Assembly: GCA_905233335.1 (NCBI GenBank)
Contig: CAJOED010000057.1
Span: 1-7,364 of the forward strand
Reading direction: 5' to 3'
Source: an uncultured Synergistales bacterium
GTDB taxonomy: Bacteria; Synergistota; Synergistia; Synergistales; Aminobacteriaceae
Length of the DNA stretch: 7,364 nucleotides
A program made the position numbers and the translations under genes. Shown in pieces: positions 1 through 5,286 of the stretch (its first letter is position 1; each line of letters begins with the position of its first letter). Under the pieces are notes generated by a model. That model was not told where the DNA came from and did no database searches. It saw nothing but the letters and a program-made list of their open reading frames with translations.

Positions 1-35
1 TGCTTCTTTGCCTCAAAAGCGGCAATGCTCCTCAT
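1..35 (-). CDS. 5' end of a possible Phd/YefM-type antitoxin gene (partial, runs off the window)
   Basis: A reading frame opens with ATG at 35-33 and continues off the left edge; only 11 complete codons are visible (MRSIAAFEAKK). Antitoxins of the Phd/YefM family commonly begin with a short beta strand followed by an E-A-K motif, as in 'M-x-T-I-x-A-x-E-A-K', and this stretch fits that pattern. An in-frame TAG lies two codons upstream, so this ATG is the first possible one. A GGGAGGA Shine-Dalgarno-like sequence at 56-50 lies about 15 nt upstream, longer than ideal. If correct, the product would bind DNA as a dimer and neutralise a toxin encoded next to it, outside the window. Eleven residues cannot prove a family, so this is pattern-based inference. 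Confidence 0.33.
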   Translation of the reverse strand, partial: MRSIAAFEAKK

Positions 36-56
36 CTGCTATGTATTTTTCCTCCC

Positions 57-76
57 ATGCGGCCAAGTTCCCGCAT
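57..76 (-). promoter_or_regulatory. 6-bp hairpin abutting the Shine-Dalgarno of the left-edge gene
   Basis: On the minus strand ATGCGG (76-71) and CCGCAT (62-57) are perfectly complementary around an 8-nt loop. The 3' arm ends directly against the GGGAGG purine run at 56-51. A hairpin in this position could limit ribosome access to the downstream start at 35, or simply separate that gene from the upstream terminator. The pairing is seen in the sequence; a regulatory role is inferred. Confidence 0.35.
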
Positions 77-117
77 AACAAAACCGGGCCTGAAACATTC
101 TGCATTTCAGATCCCGG
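77..117 (-). terminator. Stable hairpin plus short T run, possible intrinsic terminator or attenuator
   Basis: Read on the minus strand, the 5' arm (117-105, CCGGGATCTGAAA) pairs with the 3' arm (95-84, TTTCAGGCCCGG) through eleven Watson-Crick pairs and one T-G wobble, with a single bulged A, around a 9-nt loop. TTTTGTT follows at 83-77, which is a weak U tract. Position and shape suit an intrinsic terminator about 130-170 nt downstream of the promoter at 256-284. It would yield a short transcript or attenuate expression of the frame starting at 35. On the plus strand no T run follows, so the orientation fits minus-strand transcription. Confidence 0.5.
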
Positions 118-138
118 CGTGTATGTGCTGAATTTTAC

Positions 139-160
139 GTGCGCTGACTTATGGACGCAC
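139..160 (-). promoter_or_regulatory. 6-bp hairpin spanning the stop codon of the 21-codon ORF
   Basis: GTGCGT (160-155) and GCGCAC (144-139) pair through five Watson-Crick pairs plus one wobble. The TAA of the short ORF (151-149) lies in the 10-nt loop. A ribosome finishing the short ORF would disrupt this stem, a geometry often seen in leader-peptide attenuators. The complementarity is visible; the function is inferred and could be chance. Confidence 0.3.
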
Positions 161-214
161 CCGGAGATCCGCAATGCATTCACTAAGTAGTGCGAGTGTC
201 TTAATGGTAATCAC
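149..214 (-). CDS. 21-codon ORF with a strong Shine-Dalgarno: candidate leader peptide or 5' part of a frameshifted small gene
   Basis: A GTG at 214-212 is preceded by AAAGGAGAT (231-223), a very good match to the anti-Shine-Dalgarno, with a 10-nt gap, downstream of a near-consensus promoter. The frame encodes 21 residues (starting MITIKTLALLSEC) and stops at TAA 151-149. It has no membrane segment and no recognisable domain, and no run of one amino acid that would name a classical attenuator. Two readings are possible. It may be a leader peptide whose translation affects the hairpins at 139-160 and 84-117. Alternatively, a +1 shift near the stop would enter a frame open to TGA at 15-13, giving about 66 residues (ending ADEEHCRF). 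I do not recognise either product. Confidence 0.35.
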   Translation of the reverse strand: MITIKTLALLSECIADLRVRP

Positions 215-222
215 TTTTGCAA

Positions 223-231
223 ATCTCCTTT
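223..231 (-). promoter_or_regulatory. Strong Shine-Dalgarno for the GTG start at 214
   Basis: AAAGGAGAT on the minus strand closely matches the 16S 3' end complement and sits 8-10 nt before GTG 214-212. It is the main reason for taking the short GTG-started ORF seriously, and makes the transcript from the promoter just upstream likely to be translated. Confidence 0.6.
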
Positions 232-255
232 ACGTTGAATTTCTCAAGCGAACGT

Positions 256-284
256 ATTTTACATGCAAAAAATTTCTCTGTCAA
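256..284 (-). promoter_or_regulatory. Near-consensus sigma70-type promoter immediately after mutS2
   Basis: On the minus strand TTGACA (284-279) is a perfect -35 box. A 17-nt spacer follows (278-262), then TAAAAT (261-256), five of six matches to the -10 consensus. The predicted transcription start is near 249, giving a 5' leader of about 35 nt before GTG 214. The -35 begins only a few bases past the mutS2 stop codon (291-289), so the unit to the left is set up for its own transcription, apparently constitutive and strong. No terminator was seen between mutS2 and this promoter, so read-through from the large operon is also possible. Confidence 0.72.
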
Positions 285-288
285 AAAA

Positions 289-2649
289 TTATTTGAACTC
301 CACTATCGTAACACCATACCCGCCTTCCCCCTCACCGCCGAGACGAAAACTCTTCACGTAATGCAGCCTCGCACACAGCGCATGTACTTCACGCCGCAAA
401 ATTCCCTCACCGCGCCCATGTATTACCGTAACGATTGAGTGGTTCGACCTGTACGCACGATCAAGATAGCTCTCCACTAGGGGCATTGCTTCAGCTACCA
501 GCATACCGCGAACCATGATTGACGGCGGGACACTTTCAGGACGGGGGAGTTTCGTTGTGTCTGTCGGGGGAGTGGCGATTTTGGCTTTCTTGTCGGTGGC
601 GATTAACTGCGAAACAGGAACATCAATGCTCATTGCTCCGGCTGTCATGTATGCTCGTCCGCTGCGTATCTCGTTGATTATTCCCACTATACCGCTTCCA
701 GCCACCATTGCTGTAACTCCCGGCGCAGGCTCAAAGGGTTTCTCTTCATGGCTCGTCTTGATTTCGCGTTCGGTGCGTTTCTTGTGCCGTCCCTCAATAA
801 TTCCCCGTAACTTGTTCAGTTCTCTCTTTCTCACGTCGTAACCTTTTCTCGCTGACACTTTCGCGGTCTCCTCAAGCTCACGTATTATCTCTTTCGATGT
901 CTCTTCTGCTTTGGCTATGAATTTTTCGGCTTTCAGGTCGGCGGCTTTCATGATTTTGTCGCGCTGGTAGTCTATCTCTTTCACACGTGCCTGGTACGTC
1001 TGCTTCAAGTCTTGGGCTTCCTGCATCGTTGTCCTGAACTCATCTTCTGCCCGGTCAAGTGCTGCTTTCCGTTCGTTGAGTTCGCTCATGATGTCCTCCG
1101 CTGTAAGTTCCCGCGAATCAAGGCTCCCCTGCGCAAGCTGCAAAACTTTTTCGGGCATTCCGTAACGCCTCGCAATAAGAAGCGCACTGCTCCGACCCGG
1201 TATTCCCATCAACAGTCGGTACGTCGGCTCTAGCTTCTCTATGTTGAACTCCATGCTTGCGGTCTCTACTCCGTCAGTCGTGAGTGCGTACTGCTTTATG
1301 GGGTTATGATGTGTCGTAGCAAGGACAACACAGCCCATCTCCTTCAGCGTTTCGAGTATCGCTACACCGAGTGCGGCTCCTTCATGTGGGTCTGTACCCG
1401 CTCCAAGCTCATCGAGTAATACGAGTGATGCAGGCTTTGCGTTCTTCAGGATGTAGATTATCTTGCGCAAATGTGAACTGAACGTAGAAAGATTCTGCTC
1501 TATGCTCTGTTCGTCGCCGATGTCCTCATAAATTGCGTCGAACGTCCCTATGACTGTCCCGTCCCTTGCCGGCAACGGAAGCCCAAGCCACGCCATAACG
1601 ACTAACACTCCCGCCGTTTTGAGGGTTACGGTTTTGCCGCCGGTGTTCGAGCCGGTGATGACGAGAGTCGAGAACTTTTCGCCGCACCTTGCGTCAATCG
1701 GTACTGCTCTCTCGCCAAGCATGGGATGTTTCGCACCCACAAGCCTGAAGAAACTTCCGCGCGATAATTCCGGGATTACCCACTTGTGATTGCGTATCAG
1801 GTCATCACACACACACAGAAGGTCAAACGTCCCTATTACCCTTTCAGCGTTGATTATGGCATTCTCACGGGTTAATATCTTCCGCGTGAGTTCGAGAAGG
1901 ATTATTCGCTCCTCGTCCTGTTCGTCCTTTGTCTTTATGATGAGGTTGTTATTGACGTGGGACAATGCTCGCGGCTCCATGTATACGGAGTTCCCTGATG
2001 ACGAACGCTCTACAGCAAGTCCCGGAAAACGATTAATGTACTCCTGCCGCACTAACAGCAAAAACCTTCCGTCCCGCCACGACAATGAACGTTCCTGAAG
2101 CATATTCGTAATATTCGCGTCGTCAAAAAGTTTCTGGGCTATACGTCTGCCGTTCCTGCGCAAGTTCTCAAGTTCTGCTCGTATGTCCGCAAGTCTGTGT
2201 GAGGCACTGTCCGCAAGCCGCCCGGAGTCCTCTATCACGTTCAGCGCGTCAATCTCCGGCGAAAAATCCCTGATGCCCCGCCGCAATGCGTCAACATTCG
2301 GGTAATTCCCGGTGAGTTCTGCTAACCCCTCGCGTAAGTTCCTGGCACTGTGAAGAACAGCACGAACTTTCAGCAGTTCCTCGCCCGACAATATGCCGCT
2401 GTGTTTCGCGTTCGGGAACATCGGAGATACGGCCTCAAGCCCCGCGTTGAAGGAAAATTCGCCGTTGTGATCTGTGAGGTCGAGCCATTCACGCAGAAGG
2501 GACTCGCGCTTCTTGAGAGATTCATAGTCCTGTGCTGTTGTGAGTGATGACAAAATAAGCTCCCCCAGTTCACCGCGCAATTTTTCACGGAAGGGGAGCA
2601 GATTTTTATCAAGCTCTAATATTTCCCTGACACCTTCTGAAAGATGCAT
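289..2649 (-). CDS. mutS2: MutS2 family ATPase with C-terminal Smr domain
   Basis: The product is 786 residues, the usual MutS2 length. It has no N-terminal mismatch-recognition domain, so it is MutS2 rather than MutS. A helical core and clamp region occupy roughly residues 1-300. The ABC-type ATPase follows, with Walker A GSNTGGKT (333-340), STFSSH (388-393), Walker B LVLLDELGAGTDP (409-421) and the H-loop TTHH (445-448). A long charged coiled coil runs from about 515 to 635, then a small beta-rich KOW-like segment (about 643-685), then the Smr domain (about 710-786) with HGRGEG at 744-749. In place of the usual LDLRG motif at the start of Smr it has IMVRG. MutS2 proteins suppress homologous recombination and, in Bacillus, act on collided ribosomes; which role applies here is not shown. 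The ATG at 2649 lies 3 nt after the cvpA stop, with GGAAGG inside the cvpA end as ribosome-binding site. It is the last gene of the cluster. Confidence 0.96.
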   Translation of the reverse strand: MHLSEGVREILELDKNLLPFREKLRGELGELILSSLTTAQDYESLKKRESLLREWLDLTDHNGEFSFNAGLEAVSPMFPNAKHSGILSGEELLKVRAVLHSARNLREGLAELTGNYPNVDALRRGIRDFSPEIDALNVIEDSGRLADSASHRLADIRAELENLRRNGRRIAQKLFDDANITNMLQERSLSWRDGRFLLLVRQEYINRFPGLAVERSSSGNSVYMEPRALSHVNNNLIIKTKDEQDEERIILLELTRKILTRENAIINAERVIGTFDLLCVCDDLIRNHKWVIPELSRGSFFRLVGAKHPMLGERAVPIDARCGEKFSTLVITGSNTGGKTVTLKTAGVLVVMAWLGLPLPARDGTVIGTFDAIYEDIGDEQSIEQNLSTFSSHLRKIIYILKNAKPASLVLLDELGAGTDPHEGAALGVAILETLKEMGCVVLATTHHNPIKQYALTTDGVETASMEFNIEKLEPTYRLLMGIPGRSSALLIARRYGMPEKVLQLAQGSLDSRELTAEDIMSELNERKAALDRAEDEFRTTMQEAQDLKQTYQARVKEIDYQRDKIMKAADLKAEKFIAKAEETSKEIIRELEETAKVSARKGYDVRKRELNKLRGIIEGRHKKRTEREIKTSHEEKPFEPAPGVTAMVAGSGIVGIINEIRSGRAYMTAGAMSIDVPVSQLIATDKKAKIATPPTDTTKLPRPESVPPSIMVRGMLVAEAMPLVESYLDRAYRSNHSIVTVIHGRGEGILRREVHALCARLHYVKSFRLGGEGEGGYGVTIVEFK

Positions 2650-2652
2650 GTA

Positions 2653-3177
2653 TTACCTTCCGCCGCCCGTCAAGTGTGAGAAGTCAAGAACGCCGCTCGA
2701 CTGTAATAAATCGCGGACGTACGGCCATACGTAAGAAGCTCCCTTCATGGTGTAGCTCTCCTCCATCCATGCAGTTGGGATTATGGGTGAGAAACTTGCG
2801 ATTACACCGTAAACGAGAATGATAATGCAGCAGGACTTCAGCACGCCGATTAACAGCCCGAAAAAGTGATCCGTCAATGAGAGCTGTGTAACTTTCACGA
2901 GGTAAGAGAGAACTGCACCGACAACCGCAAAAATTATCTCGACAGTAAAGAATATAGCGACGGCACAGATCAACGCCATAATGTTACGATCAAATTCAGG
3001 GGAAACGTAACGCATAGCAACATCGACAGCAGGCTCTACGAACTTCCACGAGCAGAACACGCTCACGAACAGTCCGACGAGGCCGATAATTTCTCCCGAA
3101 AAACCTTTCTTTGCGCCCTTGTATATGAAGAACAGAGCTATTATTGCAAGAACAACATCAACAATCAAACCTGCCAT
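2653..3177 (-). CDS. cvpA: CvpA family inner-membrane protein
   Basis: The product is 174 residues, the normal size for CvpA (colicin V production protein family). It has about four hydrophobic segments, near residues 4-19, 30-45, 66-92 and 105-128. The first loop has the basic and glycine-rich pattern typical of the family (YKGAKKGFSGEIIGLVG), and the C-terminal tail is soluble. The family is required for colicin V export in E. coli and is otherwise poorly understood; it often sits next to mutS2, as here. The start at ATG 3177 is preceded by AGGAGGAAGG (3197-3188). The 34-nt gap to tsaB is the longest inside the cluster, and the stop is 3 nt from the mutS2 start, so translational coupling to mutS2 is likely. 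Family assignment is firm, function is not. Confidence 0.88.
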   Translation of the reverse strand: MAGLIVDVVLAIIALFFIYKGAKKGFSGEIIGLVGLFVSVFCSWKFVEPAVDVAMRYVSPEFDRNIMALICAVAIFFTVEIIFAVVGAVLSYLVKVTQLSLTDHFFGLLIGVLKSCCIIILVYGVIASFSPIIPTAWMEESYTMKGASYVWPYVRDLLQSSGVLDFSHLTGGGR

Positions 3178-3211
3178 AATGATAAAACCTTCCTCCTATA
3201 AAAATTTCCTT

Positions 3212-3820
3212 CTATAAATTCACTCCCTGAGGAGCGCGGTAATACGAAATCTGCAAATTCATGGGACTTACAGCAGACGTTAATTTTCCGGCGGCAATCT
3301 CACACAATGCCTTCACACTTGGCCGCACCTGCTGAATATCAAGATTGAGGGCTGTACGTTCGGGGTCATCGGAGATTATTTCTGCGCCGGTGTTTTTTTC
3401 GAGCCATGAATATATTTGTTCGTGGGAATATTCGCCCGGTGCAAGATAATTTTTGCAGGAAGCATACACGAAACCATGACCCGCATAAATCACCGTGAGA
3501 ATTTTTCTTCCTGTCAGCCCGTGAACAAGAACATCAAGCGACGACACCGGGATAATTTCCGCCTCGCAGGCATACGCAAGCCCTGACGCATACGACGCTC
3601 CGACGCGGATCCCCGTGAAGTATCCGGGACCGTTCGTGAGAGCTACATAGTCGACATCACGCCACGAGAGATTGCGCTTCTGCATGAGGCGTTCTACCAT
3701 GTGCGGAAGTTCTGACGACTGACGGCGGCCAAGTTCACCGGCTTCATACTCAATGACACCGTCCGACATCACAGCAGCCCCCGTAATTTTCAGGCAGCAG
3801 TCAACAGCTACGATATTCAC
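3212..3820 (-). CDS. tsaB: tRNA threonylcarbamoyladenosine biosynthesis protein TsaB
   Basis: TsaB (YeaZ) is a catalytically inactive ASKHA-fold paralogue that dimerises with TsaD and, with TsaE, transfers threonylcarbamoyl to A37 of ANN-decoding tRNAs in the cytoplasm. This product has 202 residues, slightly short for the family. The N terminus (IVAVDCC) corresponds to the usual 'ILAIDTS' strand. The hallmark NGPGYFTGIRVG (63-74) matches the family's GPGSFTGLR motif, and the C terminus ends in a typical YYRAP. Differences are DTS to DCC at 7-9 and loss of the usual D-A-R-R-x-E-V-Y stretch (here VIYAGHGFVYA, about 110-120). Its ATG overlaps the tsaE stop by 4 nt (ATGA, 3820-3817), which supports co-translation with its partner. 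tsaD is not in the window. Confidence 0.93.
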   Translation of the reverse strand: MNIVAVDCCLKITGAAVMSDGVIEYEAGELGRRQSSELPHMVERLMQKRNLSWRDVDYVALTNGPGYFTGIRVGASYASGLAYACEAEIIPVSSLDVLVHGLTGRKILTVIYAGHGFVYASCKNYLAPGEYSHEQIYSWLEKNTGAEIISDDPERTALNLDIQQVRPSVKALCEIAAGKLTSAVSPMNLQISYYRAPQGVNL

Positions 3821-4230
3821 GGCATAACCTCCCGGATTTTGCGCTCATTCTCACTCGTTGCGGTGAAATATATTCTTACGGCATCTTTCGGGGGATTAGT
3901 CCATCTTTCAGGCCACTCAATGAACATAACAGCGTAATCATACTCTTCAAGTCCCAGCGTATGAACATCAAAAGTTTCGAGCCTGTACAAGTCAACGTGA
4001 GCTACAAATACTCCCGAAGGTGAAGTGTACTCATTCACGAGCGTGAACGACGGACTACGAACGCCCGAAATACCGAGTGCCTCACACACGCCGCGAACAA
4101 ATACTGTCTTCCCTGCTCCCAGATCACCGTACAGAAGCACAACAAGTCCCGGCCTCAATCCCGCCGCAAAGTCCCGGCCAAGTTTCCGGGTATCTTCTTC
4201 AGAGTGTGAGGTGTATTCAGTTGTCTTCAT
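3817..4230 (-). CDS. tsaE: tRNA threonylcarbamoyladenosine biosynthesis ATPase TsaE
   Basis: TsaE (YjeE) is the small P-loop ATPase whose hydrolysis resets the TsaB-TsaD complex during t6A synthesis. The product has 137 residues, the usual size. It carries Walker A GDLGAGKT (35-42), the SPSFTLVNEY motif (59-68), HVDLYRL (78-84), LGLEEY (92-97) and the conserved FIEWPER (103-109), whose tryptophan is diagnostic for the family. The gene starts inside the end of the upstream membrane-protein gene (14-nt overlap) and overlaps tsaB by 4 nt. A GAGG sits about 13 nt before ATG 4230, so initiation may depend on coupling to the upstream ribosome. No in-frame alternative start nearby fits better. Confidence 0.96.
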   Translation of the reverse strand: MKTTEYTSHSEEDTRKLGRDFAAGLRPGLVVLLYGDLGAGKTVFVRGVCEALGISGVRSPSFTLVNEYTSPSGVFVAHVDLYRLETFDVHTLGLEEYDYAVMFIEWPERWTNPPKDAVRIYFTATSENERKIREVMP

Positions 4231-4462
4231 GTTTCTTTTTGCGCCTCTTCATAATTACCCGGAACACCACGCACGATACCACGAACAGCACGGAGAACAG
4301 AACAGTACGGGGGATTTCGACATCTGCTCCAGTGTACCTGCTCATGCCGTAAATGAAGCCCACCGCCATAGCAAAACTCAGCGCACTCATCAATAATCCT
4401 TTGCGGCGTATATTTTCGGTCTTGCGGATTTCTGCGTCCCAGTCTACACGTTTGCGAGTCAT
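4217..4462 (-). CDS. Small two-helix membrane protein of unknown function
   Basis: This 81-residue protein has a basic N terminus (MTRKRVDWDAEIRKTENIRRK), a first hydrophobic helix at about 23-41, a short polar loop containing TGADVEIPR, a second helix at about 53-70, and a strongly basic tail (MKRRKKKHEDN). By the positive-inside rule both ends would be cytoplasmic and the loop outside. I do not recognise a family. Its ATG overlaps the nnrD stop by 4 nt (4462-4459) and its end overlaps tsaE by 14 nt, so it is almost certainly translated as part of the operon. Size and topology resemble small DUF-type membrane proteins or AtpZ-like helical hairpins, but no motif supports naming it. The tight packing on both sides is the best evidence that the gene is real. 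Confidence 0.82.
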   Translation of the reverse strand: MTRKRVDWDAEIRKTENIRRKGLLMSALSFAMAVGFIYGMSRYTGADVEIPRTVLFSVLFVVSCVVFRVIMKRRKKKHEDN

Positions 4463-5286
4463 TTTCCCTGCCTCATCAGGTGAATTACTTTGCGTATTGC
4501 GTCGGCAATTTCCGAAGCAAGTACCCCGTCGATGCCTTCACGAGCGAGCATATCACCGGCCATCCCGTGAACAGTTGCACCGAGCACTGCCGCGTCGAAC
4601 GCCTCAAGCCCTCCCGCAAGAAACGCTCCTATACACCCGGAAAGAACATCTCCCGAACCAGGAACTGACAGAGCAGGACTCCCGTACTTTATCTCCGCGA
4701 ATTTTTCGCCCGAAGCTATCAGCGTATTGTGCCCCTTCAGGACAACACACCCCCAGCGTTCTGAAAGTTCACGGACTGCACCGGGTCTGTCAGCGCGTAC
4801 CTGTTCGGGAGTAATGCCCAGCAAGCGTCCTGCTTCACCTTCATGAGGGGTGAGAACGGAATCTTTTCGCGGCTTCAAGTCGTCCTGTACTGCCGCAAGT
4901 GAGTTCAAGCCGTCGCCGTCAACAAGAATTTTACTTGGCCAGTCCCGCCACATTCGGGAAGTGAATATCTCTGCCGCTACACTGCGATCAAGTCCGGGAC
5001 CGATAACGAGAGCGTCAATATTTTTCTGTGCGAATGCCGTATCCTTCCACCTGAATAAATCATCGTCGAAACAGTAAATCACTTCAGGTATTCGCGCCGC
5101 ACACAATGCACATACGCTCTGTATGGATAACATCGTAACGACACCAGCACCGCTCCTCAATGCACCCAGCGCACTCAATGCAGGAGCACCGGGATAACGC
5201 ACAGAACCTCCTGCGATTAACAGCCTCCCCCTGTTGCCTTTGTGCATCTCATCAGGACGAGGAGGAAGAAGATCCCTGACGCTCAT
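4459..5286 (-). CDS. nnrD: ADP/ATP-dependent NAD(P)H-hydrate dehydratase (stand-alone, no epimerase domain)
   Basis: The enzyme restores NADH/NADPH from the hydrated S-form NAD(P)HX using ATP or ADP, in the cytoplasm. The 275 residues match the YjeF C-terminal (carbohydrate-kinase-like) domain alone. Seen are HKGNRGRLLIAGGS (15-28), YPGAPALSALGALRSGAG (31-48), IGPGLD (95-100), DGDGLNSL (123-130), LTPHEGE (145-151), VVLKGHN (181-187) and SVPGSGDVLSG (207-217), whose Asp213 is the predicted catalytic base. The N-terminal YjeF_N epimerase domain that is often fused in bacteria is absent, so R-form epimerisation must be encoded elsewhere or occur spontaneously. The start codon at 5286 directly follows the upstream gene's stop with no gap, with GTGAGG as ribosome-binding site. 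It lies next to an apparent NADP(H)-using reductase, but cofactor repair is a general need. Confidence 0.93.
   Translation of the reverse strand: MSVRDLLPPRPDEMHKGNRGRLLIAGGSVRYPGAPALSALGALRSGAGVVTMLSIQSVCALCAARIPEVIYCFDDDLFRWKDTAFAQKNIDALVIGPGLDRSVAAEIFTSRMWRDWPSKILVDGDGLNSLAAVQDDLKPRKDSVLTPHEGEAGRLLGITPEQVRADRPGAVRELSERWGCVVLKGHNTLIASGEKFAEIKYGSPALSVPGSGDVLSGCIGAFLAGGLEAFDAAVLGATVHGMAGDMLAREGIDGVLASEIADAIRKVIHLMRQGK

Noticed and set aside
8..190. Plus-strand open frame at the left edge (TTG start possible)
   Set aside because: Rich in Ser, Cys and His, with no ribosome-binding site. The promoter, Shine-Dalgarno and hairpin-plus-T-run signals in the same region all point to the minus strand.
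266..290. Direct repeat AATTTTTTG (290-282 and 274-266)
   Set aside because: Short and A+T-rich; it falls within the -35 and spacer of the promoter and is probably chance, although its 16-bp spacing was noted.
217..438. Plus-strand frame of 73 codons crossing the mutS2 end
   Set aside because: It overlaps the well-supported Smr domain of mutS2 and has no family resemblance.
2370..2612. Minus-strand frame of 80 codons within the 5' part of mutS2
   Set aside because: Shifted frame inside a gene with clear domain support; composition is shadow-like (Cys, Arg and Ser rich).
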